Source of the DNA: Phoronis australis
Lineage: Eukaryota > Phoronida > Phoronidae
NCBI GenBank assembly: GCA_002633005.1
Contig: NMRA01000027.1
Location: forward strand, 1,167,788-1,231,787
DNA length: 64,000 nt
Direction: 5' to 3'
How positions within the stretch are numbered: the first letter of the stretch is position 1; every line of letters starts with the position of its first letter. This document shows positions 37,381 through 49,561 of this stretch, one piece after another. Below the pieces are notes generated by a model, which was not told where the DNA came from, did no database searches, and saw only the letters and a list, made by a program, of their open reading frames with translations. A program made the translations under genes and the position numbers.

Positions 37381-40300
37381 GTTTGTCACCTGAATAAACC
37401 TATATGTCGAACCTGTAATGCAGAGGCCATGGTATGCATTGGTGGAACTTGAATGCCGTTGGTGCGGGGGTGGGATTGACAACCATTTTTCAGAAGAGAG
37501 CCAGTGGTGATTTACAATTTGTGTTGCCTGTGATACATTCTGATTGTGCCCGGGGCTTCTGTGTACTTAGTAAGGAAGTAATACGGTCACCGTAGTTCTC
37601 CTGAAGCATTTTTCAATGGAATTGATGTCTTCTCTTCTGTTGGATTTGGAAGGCTGCATTACACAACAAATATTGTTTTCTGAAACTAATACAGTTTTGT
37701 GTGTGTTGCTGGTGACATGGTTGCATGTATGGACTTGTAATTTATCTTGTGATATGACAGTAATGACATATTTTAGGGTAAATATCAGCCTTGTTATTTT
37801 CCTTTGATAATCACATTTTGCATTTCCAACTGAAGAAGTTTGACATTCGCATGTCAAGTAGCAGCACAATACACAACTTCATTGGCGTTTTTAATGCCAC
37901 ATGTTCCAGCCAGATAACACACACTTCAATGAGTCTCACAATAGCCTCTCATCCAGTGCATCAGCATTTTCCTCTAGCCAGGAATCCTGTCTTCCTATTT
38001 GCTCTCTGGTCCTTATCTCAGTTCAGATAGCCACTCCAACTCCATAGTGCATTATGCTGGACTTGAAGAAGTCAATTAAAAGGATTACTGGTAGGAATTA
38101 AGCCCTAGGGCTACAGGCTTTCATGCCATCCCCTCAACACTTCACTGACGATGAATAGGAAGTCTTTGCAGTGGCACATGGTGTACCACCCTTGACTGGT
38201 GTTCAGGTGGAAATGTTCATCTGTCTTATAGGTGAGTAGTGAAACCCTCTCCTTTGTTTCGTTTTGGGTTTGAGGATTTTCTTTTCGCTGATGCAAATCA
38301 CTGGCGGTTGTTCTTTTGTCATTGTCGATAAGTGTTGAGGTTCTGTTGGTTGGGTCCTGTGCTGCCTGTGCTGTGTTCTATGGCATTATGATGAAATGTG
38401 TTTCATCTGGTGTTGCACGGCTGTGAGCAGTTTTCATGTATACTTTAATGCACAATACACCCAAAAGTAATCTTACTAAATGAATCAGAATTTCTTGTTT
38501 TGCGTCATGGCATTTCCATTGTCATGTTAAGCAACTTACATGCAAGCTAAATGTGATGAAAACTAGATTCTATTTCAGAAATGATGACTTATAAGGGTCC
38601 TTGCTCAACCAAGGGGAAAGGTGTCTGTGTGTCGTGGAATGCCATAGTTTGGTTGAAGGGTGAATTACTGTGGTCACTACCATTTGGTTGAAGGGTGAAT
38701 TACTGTGGTCACTACCATTTGGTTGAAGGGTGAATTACTGTGGTCACTACCATTCCCATCCATGTTGCCATCTCTCATTGCCATTGCCTCAAATATCCAA
38801 AAGCATGGTTTTGCAGAAGATATTCTAACCTTGAAAGTGATATTTGATCATTGAATGGGAATTCTTAGGCCTGATGATGGAATGACGTGTGATTTTTAAA
38901 TATTTTCATAAGGGAATGGGGCCCGATATTTGCCCTAAGGTCGAGGCATCATGGGCCGTGGTTGTTAGTGAGGACCATATCAGAAAAATTTGCCTGTTGA
39001 TCAGTTGACTCCAGGGCCTCCAATATATAGGTCAAGTTAGAGGACCTGTGGGTGACGTTACGTTTTCTCACCGTGTCCAATTCAAGTTTTTAGGGCTCAG
39101 TAAGCTTTCACATTTTATTTTGTCAGCTGGAAGGGTTTGTCGAGATGCCAACTGAACAAAATATCAAGAATCTACCTTGATATTTTTGTTTCATAATATG
39201 CAGGCCTAAGGTGCGCAGTCAATGAAGTGTTCAATTTTCGGCAAATGGAAGAACAGGTTACATCAAAAGTAAAGGAATAAAATTGCCACCAGGGGGCACA
39301 GCAGTGGTCAGCAGTAGTTTTAGAAATGCACCGTGTTTCATCGACACATGTAAATTTCATTAGGACATAAAGTCATTGCGATTGCTTAGCTTTGGTGTGG
39401 TGCATAAAATTGAGCAATTTTTGTCTAGCCACGGGAATAATATGCATTGCAAAGTTTTGTAAAACAGCAATGCAGACCAAATGATCATTATTTTTCAATA
39501 TTTGCGACCTAACAATAAATTCAATGTCTGTCAGTGATCAAGGATGTTGTAGGAAGGTAACCATTCTTGGTAGAGGGGCGCAGAACTTGAAACTTTGCTG
39601 CAACCCCTAGTCACCATCACATTTACCAATATGACACTCCGCATCGCCACCAAAGTTTTGCCGAGGACACAGTGAAATGTTTTGGGTACATGTGCTAAGT
39701 TGAATATTTACAACCTGAGCTGTGATGTCATCGGGCGTTAGCGAACTGACAAATATCCCGCAATCGATTTAGAAAATAAAGGCAGCCATGCTGGTTGAAC
39801 ATTTGGAAAAAAGTCCTCGTAATTTGATTGAGACAAACGTGTGGTAGGCAATTAATTAATGATTAACATTGTACACAGTTATCATGGCAGCCATTGTCTT
39901 TGGATTCGTTGACTCGCATACATCTTTGACTGCTTTGTTTTGAAACAGAAATTGCCAGGCTGTATCTCTGTTTCAGAATCTAATAAAAGACAAAGCTAAT
40001 CATTCAGTTCTTCGGGGATTTTTAGAATTAATGGCATCACTTACGGAAGTGTGTGAGCATTAGATTAGTATGATATTTGGTATCACTGTCGCAGTGTCAG
40101 TCTTGGTTTTCTGTGGATTTGGAATATTAAAAACTGCGTAGTAAAAGTAGTTTTAAAGCACAGTTTAGTATAGTCAACATGTCCGCCAGGTGTGTAAGCA
40201 AGCACAAGGTGAGTATGTGTGAGTGGCGTTGTCTCATTCAACCAACAAATAGAGAACTCTAACTTGTTTATTTATAATTTAGCAATCAGTTGGATCCACA

Positions 40301-41030
40301 TGTGTTTCTTTATGTTGCTAAATTAGTTTATTGTATTAGTAAGCTTGGTAAGCTATTTCTAGACTGTGTTGGTACACAGCAGCTATGACTATGATACAAC
40401 TGTAGTTTAACTGGTCATTTTGGGAAAAAATACCTTAACTGCGACCTTTTAAATGTGTTTTTAAATTGTCAGTTTTAAAAACAAAATAGAGCCTCACGTC
40501 AAAACAGATTGCTTGTGCACATCACAGGCCAAATTGACAGATTGTGATGGGTATACTTTCTTACCTTATCATTTCATAAAGCTGTTCACTCTCATAGTTT
40601 ATTACGGTAGCTTATCTGTCTCAGCACAATTCTAAGACCCGTTTCAGCTGCTATCAACATTTGACCCACCCATTTTATATTAAAATTTTTATCGCTGTTG
40701 GCTTATTCCTGTTTGAATAGTAAATAGTTATAATTCGTAAGTGGATTCAAACCCTGCTTTTGGACAAGTCCAGAAATGACAAGGGTGCACCATTTTAAGG
40801 GGCATCGTAACTTATATTGTCCAGTTAAAAATTGCTGTGGCCTCCCTTGCCGTGTCTTACATCAACCAGTGAAATAAGAGAAGGAAACGTGCTATGCAAT
40901 TTTTTCGAATTTTATAACAGAATTATATGATTGGCACTATCAGGCCGTTAAAAGCTTGCCAACTATGTCATCAACATAAATGAATAAAGGAACAATGGCA
41001 AATAGAGATTTACCGAGTAGAAAAGGGTAC
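37381..41030 (+). other. Intron 1: no exon; one short tandem repeat
   Basis: Non-coding, apart from the 35-bp repeat at 38646-38753. A strong donor (AAG/GTGAGT) follows an ATG-led 30-base frame at 40179-40208. Its phase 0 does not fit exon 2, so I do not call an exon. Confidence 0.45.
38646..38753. repeat. 35-bp tandem repeat, 3 copies
   Basis: The block GGTTGAAGGGTGAATTACTG starts at 38651, 38686 and 38721. The three copies are essentially identical, suggesting a recent expansion. Confidence 0.95.
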
Positions 41031-41034
41031 ATTG

Positions 41035-41405
41035 CACTGTGGTATAGTACAGTGTAGTGCAGTATGATACAATACTATGTAGTATAGTTTAGCACTGCAC
41101 TGTATGATGTAATAAATTAGTATAGCACATAGCAGTGTACAGAAAGATACAGTATATTATAGTATGCTACAATAAAGTTTGATATAATGCTATAATGTAC
41201 TGTATGACTATGCATCCATACTCGAGCATAGTGTCGATTGATGCAATACATCGCAGTATATTACAACTTAGTGCAGTGTAGTAGAGTATGGTGCAATGCT
41301 ATACAGTACAGTATAACAGTGTACAGTATGATACATTTATTAGTATAGCACAGTGCACCATGATACAATGCATGACAGTGTAGCGCAGTGTGATATAATA
41401 CTATA
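41035..41405. repeat. Degenerate short-period tandem tract (CAGTATAGTA-like)
   Basis: About 370 bp consist of loosely repeated blocks of roughly 10-15 bp built on CAGTATRGTACARTGTAG. It is a decayed satellite or minisatellite. Confidence 0.8.
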
Positions 41406-44311
41406 TAGGGCCCCTGGCCAACCAATTAGAGAAAGGTCCCTATGCCTTGTGAGAGAGTAGTGGAAAAATTCAATTGCCAATTTCGCCAAAGCACTATTGG
41501 GTGGTTTCTTAAGTATACTGTAGAAATGTGCCTGTCAAAGTACAAACTTGGAAAAAACAGATGATGGTGAAATCTGATAAAAGAATCTGCCCATGGGGAA
41601 ACCATTGTTTTTATATAACATATCTCGCAATATTTTATGACTCGGACAGTGACGAACTATGCTTATAAAATATTTCTTTTCATTATTGGTATGAGATCCG
41701 TGGCCAAATAAAACACATAACACGAAACAACAACATCAGCTAGATTAAAATTGCTGACTGTTTACCAAAACACATTTTGTGGCCAAACTGATCTATTACC
41801 AGTCAACGACTGACCCATATCCGTGTTCTGTAGGCTTGTAACTACAATGATAGGGGTTACATGCTTTGTGAGGTATATCTGGTGGACAAAGGTCATCTCT
41901 GTAGATTTTTTTATTTTCATATTTGCAAATAATTTATGGCTACTGTTGCTGATTGGCTATTGGGGGATATTTTAAAATGGCTTCGTGTAACAGTTTCCAA
42001 TCTAAACTGGGCCCACTGGAAATGTGCAAATGTTTCCAAGTGAAGCCGGGAAATTTGCCAGCCATTGTATTTTTCTATCAACTTTTCTGACCGCAGCTGT
42101 GCTATAATGCATAAGGATATGTCCCGGTGTCTTGTGCGATTTTACATTTTCACGATTTTCTTGTGTCTGCGAAACTCCAGCCTGGTCTTGAACAGAATGT
42201 ATTCACCCACAAGGCCAATAACTAACCCTGCTGGCATACTCATTGTGTCACTCACCATGTATTCAGGTCAATGATTTGCTTTATGTTTGACCAACACTTT
42301 TCACACAATGCCACCCTACCATAGCTGGTGTTATGAAACTAAATTAACCCCTACTATTATACCCTGCCAGGATATTGTTAGGCATTGTGGCTACACTGGC
42401 TGTGTGTCAGGTTCCTAGTTTATCTAGCCTTGATTGTGCTGGAGCGAGGTGTTTTTGTTTTGGTATTTCACATGCACTGTGTTACTCAACTTCTGAATTG
42501 CACGCGTTTCGTTTGAACGGGTTCATGCCTGGGAATTTTCGTCATCGTTGTTCCTACGGCCTGGTGTTTTGTACCTGTCTGTATAGGTGAGGTATAGACG
42601 CAGCATTGTCGGTGTAGACTGGGATAATATTTGTACAAACTTGTTGTCACTTGCTGTCTGCTACGTGAGCTGTGGTTAGCAGCTATAGAGCCACATAGAT
42701 ATTCACATAGATGTGGGAAGGTTTCTTAATTTTCAGTAGTCTTCTGAAAAATTGGATAATGCAACTTTCTGACTATTGGTGGCGACTTGGACTATAAAAC
42801 ACGGGTCCGAGGTGGTGACTACATGTGTTAGAAAGACTGAATTAGGTCAGTTGGGGCTTGCACCGAACAGTTGAAGGTGTGGTATACGCAACACCTGCAG
42901 CTTCTTAAATAGACTATTAGAGTGTTAGCAAGTGTCACTTAGTGATAAGATCTCTTCATTTAAACAGTTCTTGGCTTCTGGTACTTAAGGAGTTGATTTA
43001 TCCAAATTGGCAGGAATTGGTGTGGTCACAGCCATCAGAGTGTGAGCTCACAATGGTAAGATGATGATAGTGTAAGATCTTGCACTGGCAAAATGATCCT
43101 ATCCTCAAGAAACATGTTTTGGTCTCCTTATTCTAACTTACATTCCAACTTTTAAGTTGTTTGGATGTAAGTTAAAACATCTCTGAATGATAGAACATGT
43201 GCCTTTTCTTTACGTTTTTCCTGCTTGTCTGAGGCATTTTCAAAGAAAATGATAGATCCTGATTGTCAGATCAAAGTTAAATCCACTTTACGACTTTGCA
43301 GTGAAGTGTTGGGTTGAAGTGGGCAGTTTCGCCGTTAGTATTAATTTAGTATTAAATTGAGAATTGCTAACTTTGTTGGAAGAGGTCATAGACAGTGATG
43401 GCGGCTGCTGTGTTAGACATTAACTATTTTACTTTTCTAAGCAATCAATTTTGTTTATTATATATGTTAGCTCAGGATCCTTGTTACTGAAAATTATTAT
43501 GCATTGAACTTTTCAATAAGTATTCTGAATTGAAATTAGGAATATGTCATTGCTGTTTTGTAATAACCCTTTACTTGTCACTCCTTAGGAACTTGTTATG
43601 TGGTCCTCTTGTTCAGTGTCCTCAAATGCGATTGATTTTTCAGAAGCGGTCTGAATTTTTAAACATGCTTGAAATTTCCTGGTGTGTTTGATGCATTCCA
43701 ATATAAACAGTGCGAAAAGTGAAGCAAAGTTTTCTTTAGGGGCTGTTAACTTTTGTTGAAAATTTGTTGGTAAAATTGAATTTCACTGTTCCGCCATGTC
43801 GTGTTCTACATAGAACCATTACCTAATCCTCTTGCAGTAAATTATTAATCTTGTTTCATTCTGATGTAGTGGTGTTCTTTTATGGTTGTGTGATCCATTT
43901 GTTAGTTTTACTATTGAGCAAACCAGACTGGATGTCAGTTTAGTCACTATTAGTAACTGTTGGCTATTAGCTGGGGTTGAAAAGTTTATCTTGTATTTTT
44001 TGTTGTTTTGTCTAATGGAATTGATGTTGACTCATTGTCAATGTGCAAGGAATTAAGGCAGCATATACGTACCCTGGTACCCCTCAGCCTGCACTGTTCT
44101 GAAAGGTATGACTTGGGTAGTAATAAGTATAAATCGCTTACAAATTACTTCCACACGAGTAATTCGTTGAAAATGACCAATTTAGATTCAAGGAGACTGT
44201 TGTACTAGAATTCACGTCATAAAACACTCCCTTGTTGCACCATCATGTATGGCCTCGTGAACCAAATCACCTTTGTTATTTGTTTTGTCATAAGCTGTCA
44301 TTTCGTTACAG
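41406..44311 (+). other. Intron 1, 3' end: no exon seen
   Basis: Non-coding AT-rich sequence leading to the acceptor (TTTCGTTACAG) before exon 2. Confidence 0.5.
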
Positions 44312-44404
44312 GCAGACGTGATTACCTGAGTCGGTCGGAGTCCCTGGGCACATACAGTCCTTCTTACCTGAGGTCACGGCGCGACTCCGACTCGCACAGT
44401 TCAA
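44312..44404 (+). CDS. SVIL: Supervillin-like exon 2
   Basis: Acceptor TTCGTTACAG ends at 44311 and donor TCAA/GTGAGT follows 44404. The 93 bases start with two bases of a codon and end with one, so they fit exon 1 and exon 3. It encodes RRDYLSRSESLGTYSPSYLR followed by SRRDSDSHSS, a basic Ser/Tyr-rich disordered stretch. It is also the natural target for the three candidate alternative first exons in intron 1, which all end in the same phase. It has no recognised domain; the call depends on phase and on the similar Ser/Arg/Tyr-rich style of exon 3. Confidence 0.75.
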
Positions 44405-46377
44405 GTGAGTTTTGTTACCTCAGCATTTAACATGTTATTGTATACCCCCACACACAACATACTATATATCCAGAGTTCCGTGAAAGGTTTTCATGAAGTT
44501 CGGGAAACAGATATCGACTAAGAAGATGACTCCACCTTCTTGTGTTTGTATTCTGTGCCACCTGGTGGCATGTTTTCCTGTTTTCAAGCCTCTCTCAGCC
44601 AAACCAACCTAAGGGTGATTATGAAAATTGGTGCTGGTCTTCCTCCAGTGAAGAAGATGGCTGACGACACTTTTTGGATGGCTCCAACTACTGTGGCGAC
44701 TCCTAGTGCCATCCGCGGCTGTATGTCATGAACCCTTTGCAAGTGCATTTCTATGAAAGTGACAACGAAGGGTGATGACTTTTGGTGAGATGGATCCGAC
44801 TGCCTCTTTGATCCATGGTAGCAATTAAAAAAAACATTTCCTCTGTAGTTTTGGAGTTCCTTGATGGATCTTTGTGGAGTTTGGCAAGTAGGTTTCTATT
44901 ATTGAGGAGATGACTTCTTCCCAATTTCGAATAACCTCCACAAACTATACAATATGCCATTTAGTGGCCAGTTTTATTAATTTTGAGCCAGATGGTTCTG
45001 ACTACTTTGGCCCCGGTGGCACTTTTTTTTCTAATCTGTGGCTGTATCCCGCCAAGCTTGTGTAGGACTAAAATTTGACTGGTGTATTCATAGGAACGTG
45101 ACAACAGATGAGAACAGTTTCTGGGTGGATCCGATTGCCGTTGTGCCCCCTTGTTACTCCATATTTTGTGAATGGTTAATTGCTGTCTTGCTCTTGTTGT
45201 TAACAATGCTATTTGGTAATTGATGGTATGATAATGCTGTACTTGGAACTTCATGTGCCACAAAGGCAAAGCTCTCTTTTATCATATTTATAAGTCAGCT
45301 AAAATACCAAAATCAATTTAGTTTTAATGCTATGAATGAAGTCTTGCTATAATTATCATTTTTTACTTTGTTATGTCGGACCTGAAATTCTGGATAGTAA
45401 GTTTAGCATATGATTTCATCTATCAACAATTGTTTGCTCAAAACGCAGTGAATGGGTTGGTGGTGCTAATAAATAACGGTCACACCTTTTGATTCGGAAT
45501 AAATTTAGAGCAGAGAGCGGTTCATCAGCACAGGGACGTTTGTGTGACAATGGACACACGTGATTTACCTGTCTTGATTGAAGGGATTTCTACAGGCAGG
45601 CCCTATTTGCTTCATCCACGACACTTAGCAAATTTCGAGTTCACCTTTCCTGAGTTTTTCATTTTTCTAGTTTCCAAATCCTTGGCTACAATCAATCAAT
45701 TTTTGTCAAGTGTTATTTTACGAGTGTGCTACAGATACAATCTTAGGAATAGGGTTAAATTATCTCAATGCCCTTCCATACTTCATGTTCAGTTGCTGCC
45801 AGCCTGACACATGTTTCTAACAAAGTGTTTAACCCGTGTGATTACTTACCCTAACACATGATCCCCTGCCGCAGTGTAAATAGTCCCCCACAAAAGCATT
45901 CTGCATTCTGTGAAGAAGTCACCTTACACCTTGGGCTAATGTTACCTGTAACACCATAGACTTGTAACCTCCTGTAGGGGTCATTGGTCTGAAACTAGGT
46001 CTCTTTTTTCAATTTTTGTTGAGTTGAATTGTCCTGTATGAAGGGCCTCGTCTTCATCTGAAATCAATAGGCTTGTAATTGTGATCCTGCCCATGCATTT
46101 CTATGCATTCGGAATTTAAATTTGATACTCGTTTGTCGACTCTAAAATTTTGAACGTCTGTTTGTATGTTTACAAACGTTTCTTAATTTTTAAGAGCATG
46201 GTATGTTAGTCTGTTTATAATTATATTATGCCTCATTATGTATTGCTATTTACATTTGATAGCATAACGATTCATTAGAATTTATTTTTATTGTGCATTA
46301 GTTTTGGGATGTTGAAATTTATAACTAGTGGTTGTCACTTGCCAGCTTGTCACCAGGTTCATCAATACATTTTCCAG
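44405..46377 (+). other. Intron 2, with degenerate repeated units
   Basis: Non-coding. Three related units of about 55 bp lie at about 44650-44710, 44755-44815 and 45093-45155. Their conceptual translations share a K/T-x-DD-x-FW/SFW pattern followed by P or D, interrupted by stops. They may be remnants of a transposon or old coding repeat. Nothing else is recognised. Confidence 0.5.
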
Positions 46378-46837
46378 GAGCACCAATATCCAAGTCAACC
46401 ACTTTCGATTACGCCGACCTTGGCTCTTCCCACTCATCTCACAGCTCTGCCTACATCCCGCGTAGCTATAGTGACCTCCCGACCTACGCGACCAGCTCGC
46501 CTTCTTACTCGAGGATAAAGAACGCGACTCACTACAAGTCCAACCCTAACGTCACTCCTTCTTCAGCATACACACATTACACAAGTTGTAGTTCGAGGCA
46601 GCCGTCGAGCTACGAGCTTGTGCATTCACCGAGTTATTCCTCACATCAGTCCCCACGCTACGCACCTAGTTATTCATCACCGAGGGATCCCTCCTCTTCC
46701 AGTGATGTGAGGGCATATTCACACGTGAGACAGCTGGGTTATACTCCGTCGAACCGTACAAACATGTCTTCGAGGGCAACAGACCGAAGTGCTCGTCAGA
46801 GTAGTCGGAGTTCAGGTGCTGATAGCACTAAGACAAG
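46378..46837 (+). CDS. SVIL: Supervillin-like exon 3, Ser/Tyr-rich
   Basis: The acceptor ATTTTCCAG/G ends at 46377. The donor GACAAG/GTGAGT follows 46837, after two bases of a codon. The 460 bases encode a strongly Ser/Tyr/Pro-rich, probably disordered segment (for example TTFDYADLGSSHSSHSSAY, SYSDLPTYATSS) ending in GADSTKTR. A second acceptor at 46355-46356 (TCACCAG) is in the same phase and would add seven residues (SSIHFPG) at the front. The pyrimidine tract favours the downstream site. No domain is recognised. Likely phosphorylation-rich, by composition only. Confidence 0.82.
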
Positions 46838-47672
46838 GTGAGTTAAAAAAATCACTTGATGTTTTCATGGTTAGCCTATAAATAATCTATTCAAAATGTC
46901 TGAACTGTTCTCTAGGTGACCACCAGCAGTAGGAGCAGCTACTGCTGGTTATAAATGTCAATTTTTCCACACCGCAACAATGTACCGTATGTTGGGGCAA
47001 AGTCACAAACTTCAAATGAACCAAGTTTGTGACAGTAAATCCTCTCCTTGTAACAAGCAGTGCATGCTAACTACTAGTAACTGTTGGAGAGAATCAGTAC
47101 CACGGAGTTCTACTCCAAAGCATCACCCAAGACAATGAGTTTTCCCATAGATGGCACTGCATGGGGCATTAACCATCACTGTCTTAATTGTGTGGTCACA
47201 TAATCTATACCAACCATCACACAATCAGTGCTTGTTAAGCAAGTAAATGCTTGAAAATACAAGTGGAAAAAGTAAAATATGAGTGGAAAGTTGACCTCAC
47301 TCATATCAGTGGGTGCCAAACAGACTTTCAGCTTTTTTGGTCTCCACTCTTTACGAGTCCAAATCCGTGAATCCTAGTGGCAAATATGCCATCCATTTTA
47401 TTTTTGAGTTGCCTGTGTTGGGCGCTGTCAATGGATTGAACCCAACCTTTTATAGAAAGACATGGGCTTTTACGGCCGCCAGTGCCAGTTTCCTTTAAAT
47501 TTGTTCACAGAGTGGTACTTAGTACAAAATAAAGCAGGATTTTTAATCCTCATTTTCATTAAAATTGATAATGTGCTCATTTGATTTTTTTGCAATGGAT
47601 AAAGCTTATCAAATGCTTTGCTTTGCTCAGTGTGGAATTTGGATAAACTTGTTCAACCCTACTTGTTTGCAG
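46838..47672 (+). other. Intron 3: nothing recognised
   Basis: An 835-bp intron with donor GTGAGT and acceptor TGTTTGCAG. No repeat or exon seen. Confidence 0.7.
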
Positions 47673-49264
47673 GTCAACCAGACTAAGTGACACTAGTGGT
47701 GAGTCACCGTCTGGTGGTCGTAAGACAAGTCGCACAACAGGGGTCAAAGTTGAAGATGAGAAGGACTCAAAGTTGCACAAAACTACGCGCCAGTCTCATG
47801 CTCCGTCGAAACAAAATGGAGTTAATAAAACGAGTAACAGAGTGGTGAAAAGTCCATCGCCAGAAAAGACGGCTGGACAATCTGTGTTTGACCGTCTGTC
47901 TGCGCCAAAAGACAATTTAAGAGGAAGTAAGGACAGTGTCAGTAGCGTTGAGTCGTCGCGGTCGAAACGTGAGAGCACGCCACCTGTGGCTGTGCGTAAA
48001 ACGTCAGCCTCGACCAGTCGAGCAAATACACTTGACAAAGGCAAGGTTAGTCAAAAAGGAAAGAGAGAGAGTACGCCCCCTGTATCTGCCACAAAGTCAT
48101 GTCCAACGAAGACGTCAACATCTGACAGTAAAGGTAATGCCACAAATGGAGTTAAAGAGTCGAGGGCGAAAAAAGAGAGTACGCCGCCAGCATCAGCTTC
48201 GCGCACATCACGTTCATCGACATCAAGTGTGCAAAAGCAATCTAGGGCCACACCCCCAAGAACTGTGGCTGCAGATACCAAGAAGACAAGTGTGAAAGTG
48301 ACATCAGCGGGTAAGAAGTCTGCTGAGGACGGTAAGAATAACAACAAACAGTCAAAATCTCTGCATGGTACGGACAGAGCAGCAGAACGATCTAAACGAA
48401 TAGAAAGTCTCAGCCCAGAAAAAGAAGTGGAGGAAGACACAAGAGGGAAAACAAAGGTTGTGAATGACAAGGTTGTGAAAGACAAGGTTGTGAAGGACAA
48501 AAGTGTGAAAGAAAAAGTTGAGAACAAGTCAGTGGCTGTTGAGGCAAATGTGAAAGAAAAGAGTGAATCTCGTGTCGACAGAATCTCCAATGGGGCCTCA
48601 GCTGCAGAAAAGAGAGACTCTTCCTTAGTGGAACTGGCGGGAACCCGTGCTGATTTGGAAACTGGGAATGGCGAGTCATTCACTCGTAGTTCTGGCCAAG
48701 ACGATGATGTGGCGTCAATACGTGCGTCTCTGCGGGCACGGCGATTGGAACGCATGGGGAAGTCGTCAGAAGATGTTACACCCTCATCAAAACCTGATGA
48801 GCAGCAGGAGTTCTCGTCTGCCCGCAGCATCCGTGAGCGACTGCGTGCGCGTCGTTTAGCGCGGGAGCATGGAGAGGCACTTGAGGTACCGAGCTTGCAA
48901 CACTCTGCCTCAGATGACTCTGTGCCGGCTGAAATTGAGAAGCGCTCATTCGCACTGGGAAAGTCTCCATCAGATACCGCAGTGTCTTCGACAATTGAAG
49001 ATGAACTAACTAGTGCTGGGGGTCGGGCGATGTCATCACTGCGATCGCGCATGGGCGGTTTGAATTCTCGGTATGCCGAGGATAGCAAAGTTGCTCCATC
49101 AAGCAGTAGTGCTGCCGTGCCTGCTGAGACTCAACCAAAAGATGATCCCCTGGCAGCCTACCGGTCATCTTTGCGAGCTCGTCGTCAGCAGATGAGCCGA
49201 AGTATGTCAGATGAAAGCTCTGATAACAAGCTTGAAGTTGAATTCACAACAGGTCATGTTAAAG
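47673..49264 (+). CDS. SVIL: Supervillin-like exon 4, Ser/Lys/Arg-rich with LRARR repeats
   Basis: Acceptor ACTTGTTTGCAG ends at 47672; the first base completes the Arg codon from exon 3. It is open for about 530 codons up to donor TTAAAG/GTATGA at 49265; without that splice a stop follows after a few codons. Three KRESTPP-type motifs lie at 47965-47985, 48061-48081 and 48169-48189. A Lys/Val pentapeptide repeat (VVNDK, VVKDK, VVKDK, SVKEK) lies at 48457-48516. Basic helix-like motifs lie at 48715-48753 (SIRASLRARRLER), 48826-48864 (SIRERLRARRLAR), about 49033-49068 (SSLRSRMGGLNSR) and 49159-49185 (YRSSLRARR). The whole is probably disordered with short basic helices that might touch actin, myosin or membrane; that role is inference. 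The long open frame on the opposite strand is a by-product of the Ser/Arg composition. Confidence 0.88.
48457..48516 (+). repeat. In-frame 15-bp coding repeat, 4 units (VVKDK)
   Basis: Four consecutive 15-base units encode VVNDK, VVKDK, VVKDK and SVKEK, inside exon 4. Confidence 0.9.
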
Positions 49265-49561
49265 GTATGAAAATGTCTTGATGTATTGTGTGGTAGTTGA
49301 GGAGTACATCAAAACATACTATAGTTGAATTTTATTCATCACAAGTTACAGACTCTTTGGTGTTTTGCAGCATTTTGCTTTAGTAATTTAAGTATTGATT
49401 TAGTGGTGATGAATGTCGTGGTTGACCCTTTGGGAGCCTTAAAGCTCAATTACATGTGTATGCTTTTGAAACACAAACCATTAGAACAGTATTATTCCCA
49501 ATGTTCCGGTATTCTCTGACTAAACGTGTCTCATTCCATATGAAACAAAAAGCGTTGGTTT

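Noticed and set aside
40179-40208. ATG-led 30-base frame with a strong AAG/GTGAGT donor
   Set aside because: It ends in phase 0, while exon 2 needs phase 1. It could only be a non-coding leader exon, for which there is no further evidence.
48051-49088. 345-codon open frame on the minus strand opposite exon 4
   Set aside because: It is antisense to a well-supported coding exon. Ser/Lys/Arg codons in the + frame leave few stops on the other strand. No acceptor, donor or recognisable domain supports it.
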